Origin: Hymenobacter cavernae
Lineage (GTDB): Bacteria > Bacteroidota > Bacteroidia > Cytophagales > Hymenobacteraceae
Direction: 5' to 3'
Length of the DNA: 64,000 nt
Assembly: GCF_014641455.1 (NCBI RefSeq)
Contig: NZ_BMHT01000004.1
Span: 552,223-616,222, forward strand
The notes below the pieces were generated by a model. That model was not told where the DNA came from and did not search any database. It saw only the letters and a list, made by a program, of their open reading frames with translations. Of this stretch, positions 50,588-57,877 are shown in pieces. Both the position numbers and the translations under genes were made by a program. Positions within the stretch are counted from its first letter, which is position 1. Every line of letters begins with the position of its first letter.

Positions 50588-51376
50588 ATGAGCTACTTCC
50601 TTTCCACACTGGTACTGCGCAACGCACCGCTCTATTACTTCGGCTGGGTTTGCTTGGTTGGGGCGCTGGCCTGCGCCGTGCTAATCCGAATCAGTAGCAC
50701 TCGCGTAAGGGGCATCAACGCCTGGAGCAAGCCACTCAAGTTCTTCGTCTCCGTCAGCGTATTCTCCTGGACGCTAGGTTGGTACCTAGGCTACCTGGGT
50801 TCGCGGCCAGCCGTATCGATTTACACTTGGGTGGTAGTGGTGGCATTGGCTCTCGAACTGCTCTGGATTACTGGACAAGCCGCTCGCGGACAACGCTCAC
50901 ACTTCAACCTCAACTCAGCCTTCAACGCGGTGTTGTCGGCGTCGATGGGTGTGGTCGTTGTGGTTTTGATGTTGTGGACGGCCTATATCGGGCTGCTGTT
51001 TTGCCAGGCGCCGCTGCCGGACCTGCCGCCGGCTTATGCCTGGGCCATTCGGCTGGGCATCGGGCTGTTCGTGGTTTTTGCCTTGGAAGGTGGGCTGATG
51101 GCTTCGCGGCAGGCCCACACCGTGGGAGGCCGTGATGGCGGCCCTGGCCTGCCTGCCGTGGGCTGGAGCACCCGCCACGGCGACTTGCGCGTGGCTCATT
51201 TCCTTGGCATGCACGCCTTGCAGGTACTGCCGCTGCTGGCTTGGTACTGCCGGCTTAGCGTGTTGGGCACCGGGCTAGTGGCACTGCTCTACGGCGGGCT
51301 GGCGGTAGCGGTGCTCATTCTGGCGCTACAAGGTCGGCCGTTGCGCCGCCGTACGCCCGCTACTGCGCCCGCCTAG
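50588..51376 (+). CDS. Multi-pass membrane protein of unknown function
   Basis: A 262-residue protein with about seven hydrophobic segments: near 15-35, 50-72, 78-96, 112-138, 148-170, 205-222 and 228-250. Between the last loops is 'HGDLRVAHFLGMHALQVLPL', whose paired histidines on a membrane helix look like a conserved functional site, possibly haem or metal binding; that is inference. Charged loops include 'SSTRVRGINAWSKPLKFFVS'. It starts 14 nt after the truncated dehydrogenase and may share its transcript. Confidence 0.7.
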   Translation: MSYFLSTLVLRNAPLYYFGWVCLVGALACAVLIRISSTRVRGINAWSKPLKFFVSVSVFSWTLGWYLGYLGSRPAVSIYTWVVVVALALELLWITGQAARGQRSHFNLNSAFNAVLSASMGVVVVVLMLWTAYIGLLFCQAPLPDLPPAYAWAIRLGIGLFVVFALEGGLMASRQAHTVGGRDGGPGLPAVGWSTRHGDLRVAHFLGMHALQVLPLLAWYCRLSVLGTGLVALLYGGLAVAVLILALQGRPLRRRTPATAPA

Positions 51377-51481
51377 CATCTTGCCTTATCCATTCGCCAA
51401 ACTTTTAATCGAGGACAAGCTTACGTATTGGTTACAAAGCCCCGCTCATCCTAGGTGGCTAAGTCCACGTATCTTCGCCTC

Positions 51482-52210
51482 ATGTCTCACCCACGTACTT
51501 CCGATCCGCTCGGTCAGGCACTGCTTGCCTACCAGCACGGCGACCGTCATGCTTTTGTTACGGTGCATTCCAGCGTTACCGAAGATGATCAGCTGCCCGC
51601 CAGCTACTTATACCGCACGCTTTGGGAAATGCCCGAGCTAGAGCGCACCGCGCTGGAAGAGTGTCGCGGCCGCATCCTCGATGCCGGCGCCGGCGCCGGT
51701 GCCCACGCCCTGGAGCTGCAAAGCCGCGGGTTTGAGGTAAAAGCCATCGATGTATCGCCGGGCGCCGTGGAGGTGATGCAGGCGCGCGGCGTACGCGCAG
51801 TAGCCCGCCACGATATATTCGACGCGCCCGCCACCGACGAGCATTTCGATACCATCCTGATGTTGATGAATGGCCTAGGCTTAGTGGGCACGGTCGAAGG
51901 CCTGGAGAAATTCCTGATGCATGCCCGCGCCCTGCTCGCGCCCGGCGGCCAGATCCTGGCGACTTCCTCCGACATCAGCTACCTCTACGAAGACGAAGAA
52001 GGCGCCCTGGTGTTCAACCTCAACGGCCCGTACTACGGCGAGGTCGAATACACCATGACCTACAAAGACGAAATGGGACCCGGCTTCGCGTGGCTGTTCG
52101 CCGATCCTACCATCTTGCAGGATTACGCCGAAGCCGCCGGCTACGAGGTGGAGTTCCTGGAAGAAGACGACCAGCAGCAATACCTAGCCCGCCTGACCTT
52201 GCGAGCCTAG
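51482..52210 (+). CDS. Class I SAM-dependent methyltransferase
   Basis: A 242-residue Rossmann methyltransferase. SAM-binding motif I is 'GRILDAGAGAGAHALELQSR', motif II 'VKAIDVSPGAVEVMQARG', and motif IV-like 'FDTILMLMNGLGLVG', then 'LLAPGGQILATSSDISYLYE'. The frame opens earlier at a GTG in a CCTAGGTG site (51455), but the ATG at 51482 is the plausible start. The substrate is unknown. The N-terminal 60 residues ('ALLAYQHGDRHAFVTVHSSV') may form a lid. Monocistronic, followed by a repeat hairpin. Confidence 0.85.
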   Translation: MSHPRTSDPLGQALLAYQHGDRHAFVTVHSSVTEDDQLPASYLYRTLWEMPELERTALEECRGRILDAGAGAGAHALELQSRGFEVKAIDVSPGAVEVMQARGVRAVARHDIFDAPATDEHFDTILMLMNGLGLVGTVEGLEKFLMHARALLAPGGQILATSSDISYLYEDEEGALVFNLNGPYYGEVEYTMTYKDEMGPGFAWLFADPTILQDYAEAAGYEVEFLEEDDQQQYLARLTLRA

Positions 52211-52215
52211 CCATC

Positions 52216-52295
52216 TGTCATTCCGAGCAGCGCGAGGAATCTGAGTTGGGTACCGAGGTATTTAACCCAGATTCCTCGCGCTGCTCGGAATGACA
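52216..52295. repeat. GTCATTCCGAGC inverted repeat, 28-bp perfect arms
   Basis: Arms 52216-52243 and 52268-52295 are exact reverse complements with a 24-nt loop, beginning TGTCATTCCGAGCAGCGCGA. Such CATTCCGAG...AGGAATCT elements are common dispersed repeats in Bacteroidota. Located between the convergent methyltransferase and anmK genes, it may also terminate both. Confidence 0.9.
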
Positions 52296-52308
52296 AAGGG
52301 TTTCTACC

Positions 52309-53514
52309 CTAAAACGCGAACGAGATTTTACCCATCGACACGGCGGGGCTGCCCGGCTGGCTGGGTTCAGCGGCCGGGTTCCCGACCAGGCATTCATTCG
52401 CCAGCGTGGCAAACAACACCGCTTCTTTCGCATCGGGGTTGATACCTAGGTCGGCGGTGGTGCGGAACGTGAAATTTGGTAAACGCTTGCGTAGTGTGTT
52501 CATCACCAAGCTATTGTAAGTGCCGCCGCCGCTGGCGTAAATACCTAGGTTCGCAGCCGTAGGAACCACCGTGCAGCGCTCTACGGCCCGAATGATACCT
52601 TCGGCGCTGAACTGCGTGAGCGTGGCAAGCAAGTCGAAAGGGGAGAGGTCGGTGGCTTGGGCGCGCTGTTGGGCGGCGGTTACATACGCCTTACTGAACA
52701 GCTCCGGCCCCGTGGTTTTAGGAAAATCAGCAGCAAAGAAAGGATGAGCGAGCAAGGCCGCGAGCAGCGCTTCGTGCACGCGGCCCTGCGCAGCCAGGTC
52801 GCCGTTGGTGTCGAAGCTCTGTTTGGGAAAGAATTGCCGGGTGAAGGCGTCGAGCAACGTGTTGCCGGGGCCTACATCTGTGGCAAAAACTTTAGCTGTA
52901 TCGAGTGAGCCGGGCAGGTAGGTGAAGTTGGCAATGCCACCCAGGTTCAGCAAAATCCGGTCCTCACCAGCTTGCGACAACAGCAGGTAGTCGCCGTAAG
53001 CTGCCAACGGCGCGCCTTCGCCACCCGCAGCGGCGTGCTTCTGCCGGAAGTCGCTGATCGTCAGGATGCCAGTACGTACAGCTAGATGGTCGCCGTCGCC
53101 GATTTGCAGCGTGGCATTCGGGAAATCGGGGCGGCCGTGTTGGCGCTGGGGGGCGTGAAACACCGTTTGGCCGTGGCTGGCAATACAATCCACTTCAGCA
53201 GGGGCTAGGTGCCAGTCGCGCAGGCAGGCCAGCACCATATCCGCGTGCAACAAGCCAATCCAGGGATTAAGCAGGCAAAGCTGCTCGAAGTCGATTTGCG
53301 ATTTGGCAAATACGCGCCGGATTTCGGCTTTAACTTCTTCAGTATACGGCACCGTCGCAAACTGCTCCACTTGCACCTTTGTGGCAGTGCCGCTGCCCAT
53401 GAAGCGGCATAGCGCCACATCCAGCCCATCAAGCGAAGTGCCCGACATCAGGCCGATGATGCGCCGTTCCGGCTTCTGCGCAATGGTGACGAGATGGTGC
53501 AGGTTTGGATTCAT
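52309..53514 (-). CDS. anmK: Anhydro-N-acetylmuramic acid kinase AnmK
   Basis: A 401-residue ASKHA-fold kinase that phosphorylates and opens 1,6-anhydro-MurNAc during cell-wall recycling, giving MurNAc-6-phosphate. Marks: 'RIIGLMSGTSLDGLDVALCR', 'ASHGQTVFHAPQRQ', 'TLQIGDGDHLAVRTGI', 'SDFRQKHAAAGGEGAPLAAY', 'LLNLGGIANFTYLPG', 'ATDVGPGNTLLDAFTRQFF' and 'GIYASGGGTYNSLVMNTLRK'. Length agrees with the family. Upstream 53515-53776 is a gene-free divergent promoter gap. Confidence 0.95.
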   Translation of the reverse strand: MNPNLHHLVTIAQKPERRIIGLMSGTSLDGLDVALCRFMGSGTATKVQVEQFATVPYTEEVKAEIRRVFAKSQIDFEQLCLLNPWIGLLHADMVLACLRDWHLAPAEVDCIASHGQTVFHAPQRQHGRPDFPNATLQIGDGDHLAVRTGILTISDFRQKHAAAGGEGAPLAAYGDYLLLSQAGEDRILLNLGGIANFTYLPGSLDTAKVFATDVGPGNTLLDAFTRQFFPKQSFDTNGDLAAQGRVHEALLAALLAHPFFAADFPKTTGPELFSKAYVTAAQQRAQATDLSPFDLLATLTQFSAEGIIRAVERCTVVPTAANLGIYASGGGTYNSLVMNTLRKRLPNFTFRTTADLGINPDAKEAVLFATLANECLVGNPAAEPSQPGSPAVSMGKISFAF

Positions 53515-53776
53515 GACGAATGCTTAGCTAAGAACCGCCAAGTTGCAAAACACGACGCCGTTTTCGTAAACTGCAGTCCCATTTGCCACCAGCTTAGGTG
53601 CTCTAATTATGGCCGCAGAGCCTGGCTAAGGCTGTTTTGAGCATTATTTAAGCATTCCGGAGTCAGTTCTAAGTAATAAAAAAGTATAAAACAGTACATG
53701 GTTTACACGTAAGCAACAGCCATCTACCTAGCTGTTGACTAGTAGCTATTACAATCCCCTCACCGTCTTTTTCTGA

Positions 53777-54220
53777 ATGCAAGCTTACGAGAAAACCTAT
53801 ACCGCACGGTGGGCCGACATGGACCCGAACGTGCACATGCGCCACTCCGCCTACACCGATTACGCCGCGCAGTTGCGCCTGGAGTACCTAGCCGACCACG
53901 GCTTTGCCATGCACACGTTCGCTAAGCTAGCTATCGGCCCTATTCTATTTCGGGAGGATACGCGCTTTCTGAAGGAGGTAGGTCTGAGCGAAATGATCCG
54001 GGTAACAGCTGAGCTAGCAGGCCTGAACGAAGATGGCTCGCGCTGGCGCATCGTCCACACGATTTATAAAGCCGACGGGCGTCCCGCGGCTATCATTACC
54101 GTTGATGGTGCCTGGATGAATTTGCGGCTGCGCAAGCTAACTATTCCTCCAGCCGAACTGGTGGAAGTGATGCGTCAGCTGCCCCACCACGAAACCTACG
54201 CGGACATTGTGAAGCAGTGA
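53777..54220 (+). CDS. Hotdog-fold acyl-CoA thioesterase
   Basis: A 147-residue 4HBT-type protein. 'TARWADMDPNVHMRHSAYTD' carries the conserved D-x-x-x-H-x-x-N/H-S/Y pattern of the active-site loop, followed by 'AAQLRLEYLADHGFAM' as the central hotdog helix and 'AIITVDGAWMNLRLRKLTIP'. Predicted cytoplasmic hydrolysis of acyl-CoA; chain length cannot be told. Followed by a long GTGAACTGGTGAG inverted repeat. Confidence 0.85.
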   Translation: MQAYEKTYTARWADMDPNVHMRHSAYTDYAAQLRLEYLADHGFAMHTFAKLAIGPILFREDTRFLKEVGLSEMIRVTAELAGLNEDGSRWRIVHTIYKADGRPAAIITVDGAWMNLRLRKLTIPPAELVEVMRQLPHHETYADIVKQ

Positions 54221-54326
54221 ACTGGTGAGATAGTGAACTGGTGAGGTAGTGAGTTTAATGTTCTTGATTGTGCACATAGAACATCAAAGTCACCACCTCA
54301 CCAGTTCACTATCTCACCAGTTCACC
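54220..54326. repeat. GTGAACTGGTGAGATAG inverted repeat
   Basis: About 34-nt arms (54220-54253 and about 54291-54326) are nearly exact complements, themselves made of short direct GTGAACTGGTGAG units. It lies between convergent thioesterase and DinB genes. Related sequence lies at 37097-37126 before susD2. Confidence 0.85.
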
Positions 54327-54329
54327 ACC

Positions 54330-54869
54330 TCACTGTCTCACCGCACGCGTGATGCGCTCCACTTGCCGCTGGTGGTGCAGCACGTGGTCGATCATGAAGT
54401 CAAGGGTTTGATAAATGTTGAGCATACCGGAGCGTGGGTGCCGGAAAATAGCCCGACTCAGCAGCTTCGACGGAAACTCATTAAGCAGGCGTTCGAGTCG
54501 CCGGCGTACACTTTCCCATTCGCTTTGCAACTGGCTGAGCGGCGGCGCTTCGGCTGGCATCAGTTGCGCTAAGCGCTTCGGTGATTTGAAGCGCAGAAAA
54601 GGCACGCGCAGCAACATCCGGAGCAAGCCAGAGCGCAGAAAAGCTCCTACACCAGCTGGCGCGTGGCCTTCCTCCTGCTGTACCTTTTTCTCCAGATACT
54701 GCTCAATACCCGTTTCCGCCAGCACTAAATGCTGCACCACCTGCGCCGCCGACCACTGCTCAGGCCCTGGCGATTGGTGGTCTTTGTCGCCGAGTGCTGC
54801 GGCCATCTGAAGCAGCTGCGTAGTAGCTCGTTCAAGCTGCTCGAAGCGAATGTGCAAACGGTGATTCAT
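54330..54869 (-). CDS. DinB/YfiT-like four-helix protein
   Basis: A 179-residue DinB superfamily protein. Metal-ligand histidines are expected in 'AAQVVQHLVLAETGIEQYL' and the C-terminal pair 'FMIDHVLHHQRQVERITR'. The 'PEQWSAAQVVQHL' start of helix 2 is typical. Members act as thiol-dependent transferases or hydrolases; the substrate is unknown here. It is divergent from the exported PPC-domain gene. Confidence 0.82.
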   Translation of the reverse strand: MNHRLHIRFEQLERATTQLLQMAAALGDKDHQSPGPEQWSAAQVVQHLVLAETGIEQYLEKKVQQEEGHAPAGVGAFLRSGLLRMLLRVPFLRFKSPKRLAQLMPAEAPPLSQLQSEWESVRRRLERLLNEFPSKLLSRAIFRHPRSGMLNIYQTLDFMIDHVLHHQRQVERITRAVRQ

Positions 54870-55008
54870 AAGCAGAGCGAATTGGGTGGGAGAGAAGGAA
54901 AGCTCAGCGCTAGATACGAGAAATCAACTTACTAGGGCGCAATTAACCTTCCGCAAGCTAGCTTGTTCGTTTCATGTATGTTCCGGTAGTCTACAAGCTA
55001 TAAACCTC

Positions 55009-55587
55009 ATGAAAGCCAGCCACTTCAAACATCTCGCCGCTACGGCCTTGCTAGTAGCCAACCTTAGCTTAAGCGCTCAGGCGCAAGAGTATGTAGCACC
55101 AGTACCGTCGAAACCTGTTGAGCTGGGGAAGGCACCGGGGTTAAAAGTAAAGCTGCTGAGTACTGGTGGGCAAACCAAAACCTACGTCCTGGTTTTTGCC
55201 AAGGGTGACGAAGTGGTATCGGGCTTAACGGAGTTTGCCCAAAAATATAATGTAAAGAGCGCCCACTACCAGGCTATCGGCGATGCCACATCGGCCAAAG
55301 TAGGCGTGTATGATTATGACCGTAAGATGTTCAAAGTCATACCCATTGCCGAGCCCGCGGAGGTAACCACCATGACCGGCGACATTGCCGTGTTCAATGG
55401 CAAGCCGGTAGCACATTCGCACGTCAACCTAGCTACCCCCGACGGCCTCGTGCACGGAGGGCACCTGCTGGAGCTGATTATCGGTCCGACAATGGAGCTG
55501 TTTGTGACGGTTGAGCCGACTCCGCTGTACAAAAAGCTGAATACCGAGTTTAACGCCGGCGTAATAGATCCGGCTCTGGCTAAATAA
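55009..55587 (+). CDS. Exported PPC/DUF296-domain protein
   Basis: A 192-residue protein with a clear signal peptide ('HLAATALLVANLSLSAQAQ') followed by one PPC (DUF296) domain: 'YVLVFAKGDEVVSGLTEFAQ', 'SAHYQAIGDATSAKVGVYDY', 'MTGDIAVFNGKPVAHSHVNL', 'GGHLLELIIGPTMELFVTV'. Paired histidines in 'AHSHVNL' and 'VHGGHLLE' look like a metal site at the trimer interface of bacterial DUF296 proteins. The frame opens at 54886, but the ATG at 55009 gives the signal peptide. Most DUF296 proteins are cytoplasmic, and the plant ones bind DNA; an exported form implies a different task. Confidence 0.82.
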   Translation: MKASHFKHLAATALLVANLSLSAQAQEYVAPVPSKPVELGKAPGLKVKLLSTGGQTKTYVLVFAKGDEVVSGLTEFAQKYNVKSAHYQAIGDATSAKVGVYDYDRKMFKVIPIAEPAEVTTMTGDIAVFNGKPVAHSHVNLATPDGLVHGGHLLELIIGPTMELFVTVEPTPLYKKLNTEFNAGVIDPALAK

Positions 55588-55665
55588 AGCCGATGTGCGC
55601 TGTGGCGAAAGACCTAGGTTTCTGTATGGCCTAATCGTATCACTCTCAGATCAAGATCAGCACAA

Positions 55666-55704
55666 ACAGAAAGAGCCGCCCTTGTTATGGGCGGCTCTTT
55701 CTGT
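55666..55704. terminator. Bidirectional terminator between PPC and pdhB genes
   Basis: Perfect 16-bp stem (ACAGAAAGAGCCGCCC and complement) with a 7-nt loop, placed between convergent genes. Confidence 0.92.
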
Positions 55705-55729
55705 GTTATAAAGCTATAGAGAAGCTAGG

Positions 55730-56713
55730 TTAGGCTTTCTGGTACAGAACACCTTTCACCGCCTTCACCGTGCGGGCCACGTTGGGCAGCGACGCTTCGA
55801 TGAGGGTAGGCGCGTAGGGCAGCGGTACGTCGGCGCAGGTGATGCGCTCTACGGGCGCGTCGAGGTAGTCGAAGGCGCGGCGCTGAATGATGTAGCCCAG
55901 CTCGGAGCTGATGCTGGCCAGCGGCCAAGCTTCCTCCACAATCACCATGCGGTTGGTTTTCTTCACCGATTCTACCAGCGTGTCGTAGTCGATGGGGCGT
56001 ACCGAGCGCAGGTCGATTACTTCGGCTTCGATGCCTTCTTTGGCAAGCTCGTCGGCGGCGGCATACACCACTTTCATCATTTTGCCAAAGCTCACCAGCG
56101 TTACGTCTTTACCCTGGCGCACTATGTTGGCTTTGCCGATTTCCAGCAGGTACTCTTCTTCCGGCACCTCGCCTTTGTCGCCGTACATCAGCTCCGACTC
56201 CATGAAGATCACCGGATCGGGGTCGCGAATGGCGCTTTTCAGCAGGCCTTTGGCGTCGTAGGGGTTAGAAGGAACGACTACTTTCAAACCGGGGCAGTTC
56301 GCGTACCAGTTCTCGAAGTTTTGGGAGTGCTGCGACGACAGCATGCCCGCGTTGCCGGTTGGTCCGCGGAACACGATGGGGCAGGAGTACTGTCCGCCCG
56401 ACATCGAGTAGATCTTCGCGGCGGCGTTGATTACCTGGTCGATAGCAACCAGCGAGAAGTTGAACGTCATGAACTCAATGACCGGAATCAGGCCGTTCAT
56501 GGCAGCTCCTACGCCGATGCCAGCGAAACCTAGCTCTGCGATGGGCGTGTCAAGCACGCGCTCCGGGCCGAACTCGTCGAGCATGCCCTGGCTTACTTTG
56601 TAGGCGCCGTTGTACTCAGCCACTTCTTCGCCCATCAGGAAGATGCGCTCGTCGCGCCGCATTTCTTCGGATAAGGCTTCACGCAAGGCTTCCCGGAATT
56701 GGATGGTCCGCAT
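55730..56713 (-). CDS. pdhB: Pyruvate dehydrogenase E1 component, beta subunit
   Basis: A 327-residue thiamine diphosphate enzyme subunit that works with E1 alpha (not in this window) to decarboxylate pyruvate for acetyl-CoA. Marks: 'IQFREALREALSEEMRRDER', 'FLMGEEVAEYNGAYKVSQGM', 'DTPIAELGFAGIGVGAAMNG', 'PIVFRGPTGNAGMLSSQHSQ', 'GLKVVVPSNPYDAKGLLKSA', 'VIDLRSVRPIDYDTLVESVK', 'ERITCADVPLPYAPTLIEAS'. The length and 'GPTGNAGMLSSQHSQ' agree with the PdhB branch rather than branched-chain keto acid enzymes, though the two are close. Starts at ATG 56713. Confidence 0.93.
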   Translation of the reverse strand: MRTIQFREALREALSEEMRRDERIFLMGEEVAEYNGAYKVSQGMLDEFGPERVLDTPIAELGFAGIGVGAAMNGLIPVIEFMTFNFSLVAIDQVINAAAKIYSMSGGQYSCPIVFRGPTGNAGMLSSQHSQNFENWYANCPGLKVVVPSNPYDAKGLLKSAIRDPDPVIFMESELMYGDKGEVPEEEYLLEIGKANIVRQGKDVTLVSFGKMMKVVYAAADELAKEGIEAEVIDLRSVRPIDYDTLVESVKKTNRMVIVEEAWPLASISSELGYIIQRRAFDYLDAPVERITCADVPLPYAPTLIEASLPNVARTVKAVKGVLYQKA

Positions 56714-57046
56714 AGGTATTGGTTGACAGAGAAATCGATAAACTCAGAAAGAAGAAAAGCCGGTGGCAAACCGGCCCGTAAAGCTACAACGCTTGGCGCG
56801 GATGGGCAAATTAGCCAGGCAGAACGTCAGGCGGAGCTGATCGAAGCATCTCTACCGCTTCGTTAGAACGTCATTTCGACCAACGGGAGAAATCTCACGC
56901 GCTATGGTAACTTCTGACGTCTGCAACGAAGCGATAGAGATGCTTCGATCAGCTCCGCCTGACGTTCTCAAAGAGCTTTGGTGATTTTTAAATAGCCTTA
57001 AACTTTTATTGTCAAGTTTTTGAATAATTATCTTAACCTTTCCACC
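56714..57046. other. Repeat-filled gap upstream of pdhB
   Basis: Contains a short hairpin (GCCGGTGGCAAACCGGC, 56759-56775) in the pdhB leader, then the large inverted repeat 56821-56968. No gene was seen. Confidence 0.6.
56821..56968. repeat. MITE-like inverted repeat, 44-bp arms, with nested repeat
   Basis: Arms 56821-56864 and 56925-56968 differ at one position. They begin AGAACGTCAGGCGGAGCTGA. The 60-nt centre contains another element (CGTCATTTCGACCAACGGGA) that has a copy at 48563-48590 in the other orientation. This looks like one repeat inserted in, or joined to, another. Confidence 0.9.
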
Positions 57047-57071
57047 TTTGTAAGTGTAATGTACTTACAAA
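57047..57071. promoter_or_regulatory. TTTGTAAGT-N7-ACTTACAAA inverted repeat, HxlR-like operator
   Basis: A 9-bp perfect inverted repeat after AT-rich sequence with possible promoter elements. Operators of this ACTTAC type are found near hxlR regulator genes; an hxlR remnant lies 450 nt downstream. The link is inference. Confidence 0.4.
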
Positions 57072-57073
57072 AA

Positions 57074-57102
57074 TAGCCGGCAGCCACACGGGCCACCGGC
57101 TA
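57074..57102 (-). terminator. Terminator of the 47-residue ORF
   Basis: TAGCCGG/CCGGCTA stem followed on the minus strand by five T, immediately after the stop codon at 57107. Confidence 0.7.
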
Positions 57103-57106
57103 CCCA

Positions 57107-57250
57107 CTACTTGAACAATTGAGCGGCTAAGTAGACAGCGCCACTAGCCCCTCCAATTGCTCCCAGCACCTTCACAAGGAAGACGCTGGTTACCCGGAAT
57201 CTGCACTCGAAGTACAGTTCATCCGAGTCCGTACGAGCCCTTTTTTCCAT
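57107..57250 (-). CDS. Small protein with one possible membrane segment
   Basis: A 47-residue frame from ATG 57250, too short for usual gene finders. It begins with a charged part ('EKRARTDSDELYFECRFRV') and continues with a hydrophobic, glycine-rich part ('VLGAIGGASGAVYLAAQL') able to span a membrane. A terminator follows directly, which supports a transcribed unit. No family recognised. Confidence 0.5.
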   Translation of the reverse strand: MEKRARTDSDELYFECRFRVTSVFLVKVLGAIGGASGAVYLAAQLFK

Positions 57251-57290
57251 TTCCGTTAGAAGTTAGGGTGTATCAGCACCCAATCTTCTG

Positions 57291-57320
57291 AAACCCCGAA
57301 CGGGCCAACGTTCGGGGTTT
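57291..57320. terminator. Terminator-like hairpin
   Basis: Perfect 12-bp stem AAACCCCGAACG/CGTTCGGGGTTT with a 6-nt loop, 40 nt upstream of the small ORF start. It may end a plus-strand transcript from the 57047 region. Confidence 0.8.
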
Positions 57321-57446
57321 CGCCGTTTATAGGCAACCGTGTTGGCGGGGTGTTTACCGTACGTTGCGCTAAAGATACCAGGCTAGCCTTGTTTCCCGCT
57401 ACAAATTCAGTCAAGTTGATCCGGCAGGAGTTGGCTTAATGAGGTG

Positions 57447-57512
57447 TGTGGCTGCGCCACAGGGGATTACAAATCCCCAACTCGCTACAGCCGGATTATA
57501 AATCCGGCCGAG
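57447..57512. repeat. GGCTGCGCCACA...GGATTACAAATCC repeat, copy 1
   Basis: Composed of three small hairpins: TGTGGC-GCCACA, GGGGATT-AATCCCC and GCCGGATT-AATCCGGC. Copy 2 is at 57751-57817, and an inverted part (CGGCCGGATTTATAATCCGG) is at 57642-57664. Together they frame the HxlR remnant. Confidence 0.8.
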
Positions 57513-57516
57513 CTAG

Positions 57517-57632
57517 GGAAGTACGCCTATCCTGAAATTCGGCCTCGCGTGGAGTACGAGCTAACCGCCAGCGGCCAGCAAGCTCTACCGGTAGTAGACA
57601 GCATCATAGCCTTCGGCCGACAGTATTTATAG
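57517..57632 (+). pseudogene. C-terminal remnant of an HxlR-family regulator
   Basis: The last 38 codons of an open frame read 'AYPEIRPRVEYELTASGQQA' then 'LPVVDSIIAFGRQYL', the wing and C-terminal helix of HxlR winged-helix regulators (E-x-P-P/R-R-V-E-Y-x-L-T). Everything upstream in the frame is repeat sequence; the helix-turn-helix is missing. The remnant is bracketed by inverted GGCCGGATT repeats. Confidence 0.75.
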
Positions 57633-57641
57633 AGGAACCGC

Positions 57642-57664
57642 TCGGCCGGATTTATAATCCGGCC
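57642..57664. repeat. Inverted partial copy of the GGATTATAAATCC repeat
   Basis: GGCCGGATTTATAATCCGGC immediately after the HxlR remnant is the reverse of the third hairpin of copy 1, giving the remnant inverted flanks. Confidence 0.75.
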
Positions 57665-57750
57665 GTCAGGAGGGGCGGACTTGCAGTCCGCTACGTTGGC
57701 TGGAGCGGTGCTACCTAGGCTAGCTATTGAGAAGACGTGCAGGTGACCTG

Positions 57751-57817
57751 TGTGGCTGCGCCACAAGGGATTACAAATTTCCAGCTCCCAACAGCCGGAT
57801 TATAAATCTGTCGGAGT
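57751..57817. repeat. GGCTGCGCCACA...GGATTACAAAT repeat, copy 2
   Basis: Direct repeat of 57447-57512 with scattered changes, 60 nt before the low-GC DUF5677 gene. Confidence 0.8.
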
Positions 57818-57877
57818 TGGAGTCATCTGGTTTCGCACATTGAGTATCTTGCTTCATTACTGGTATAAATACTCTCT

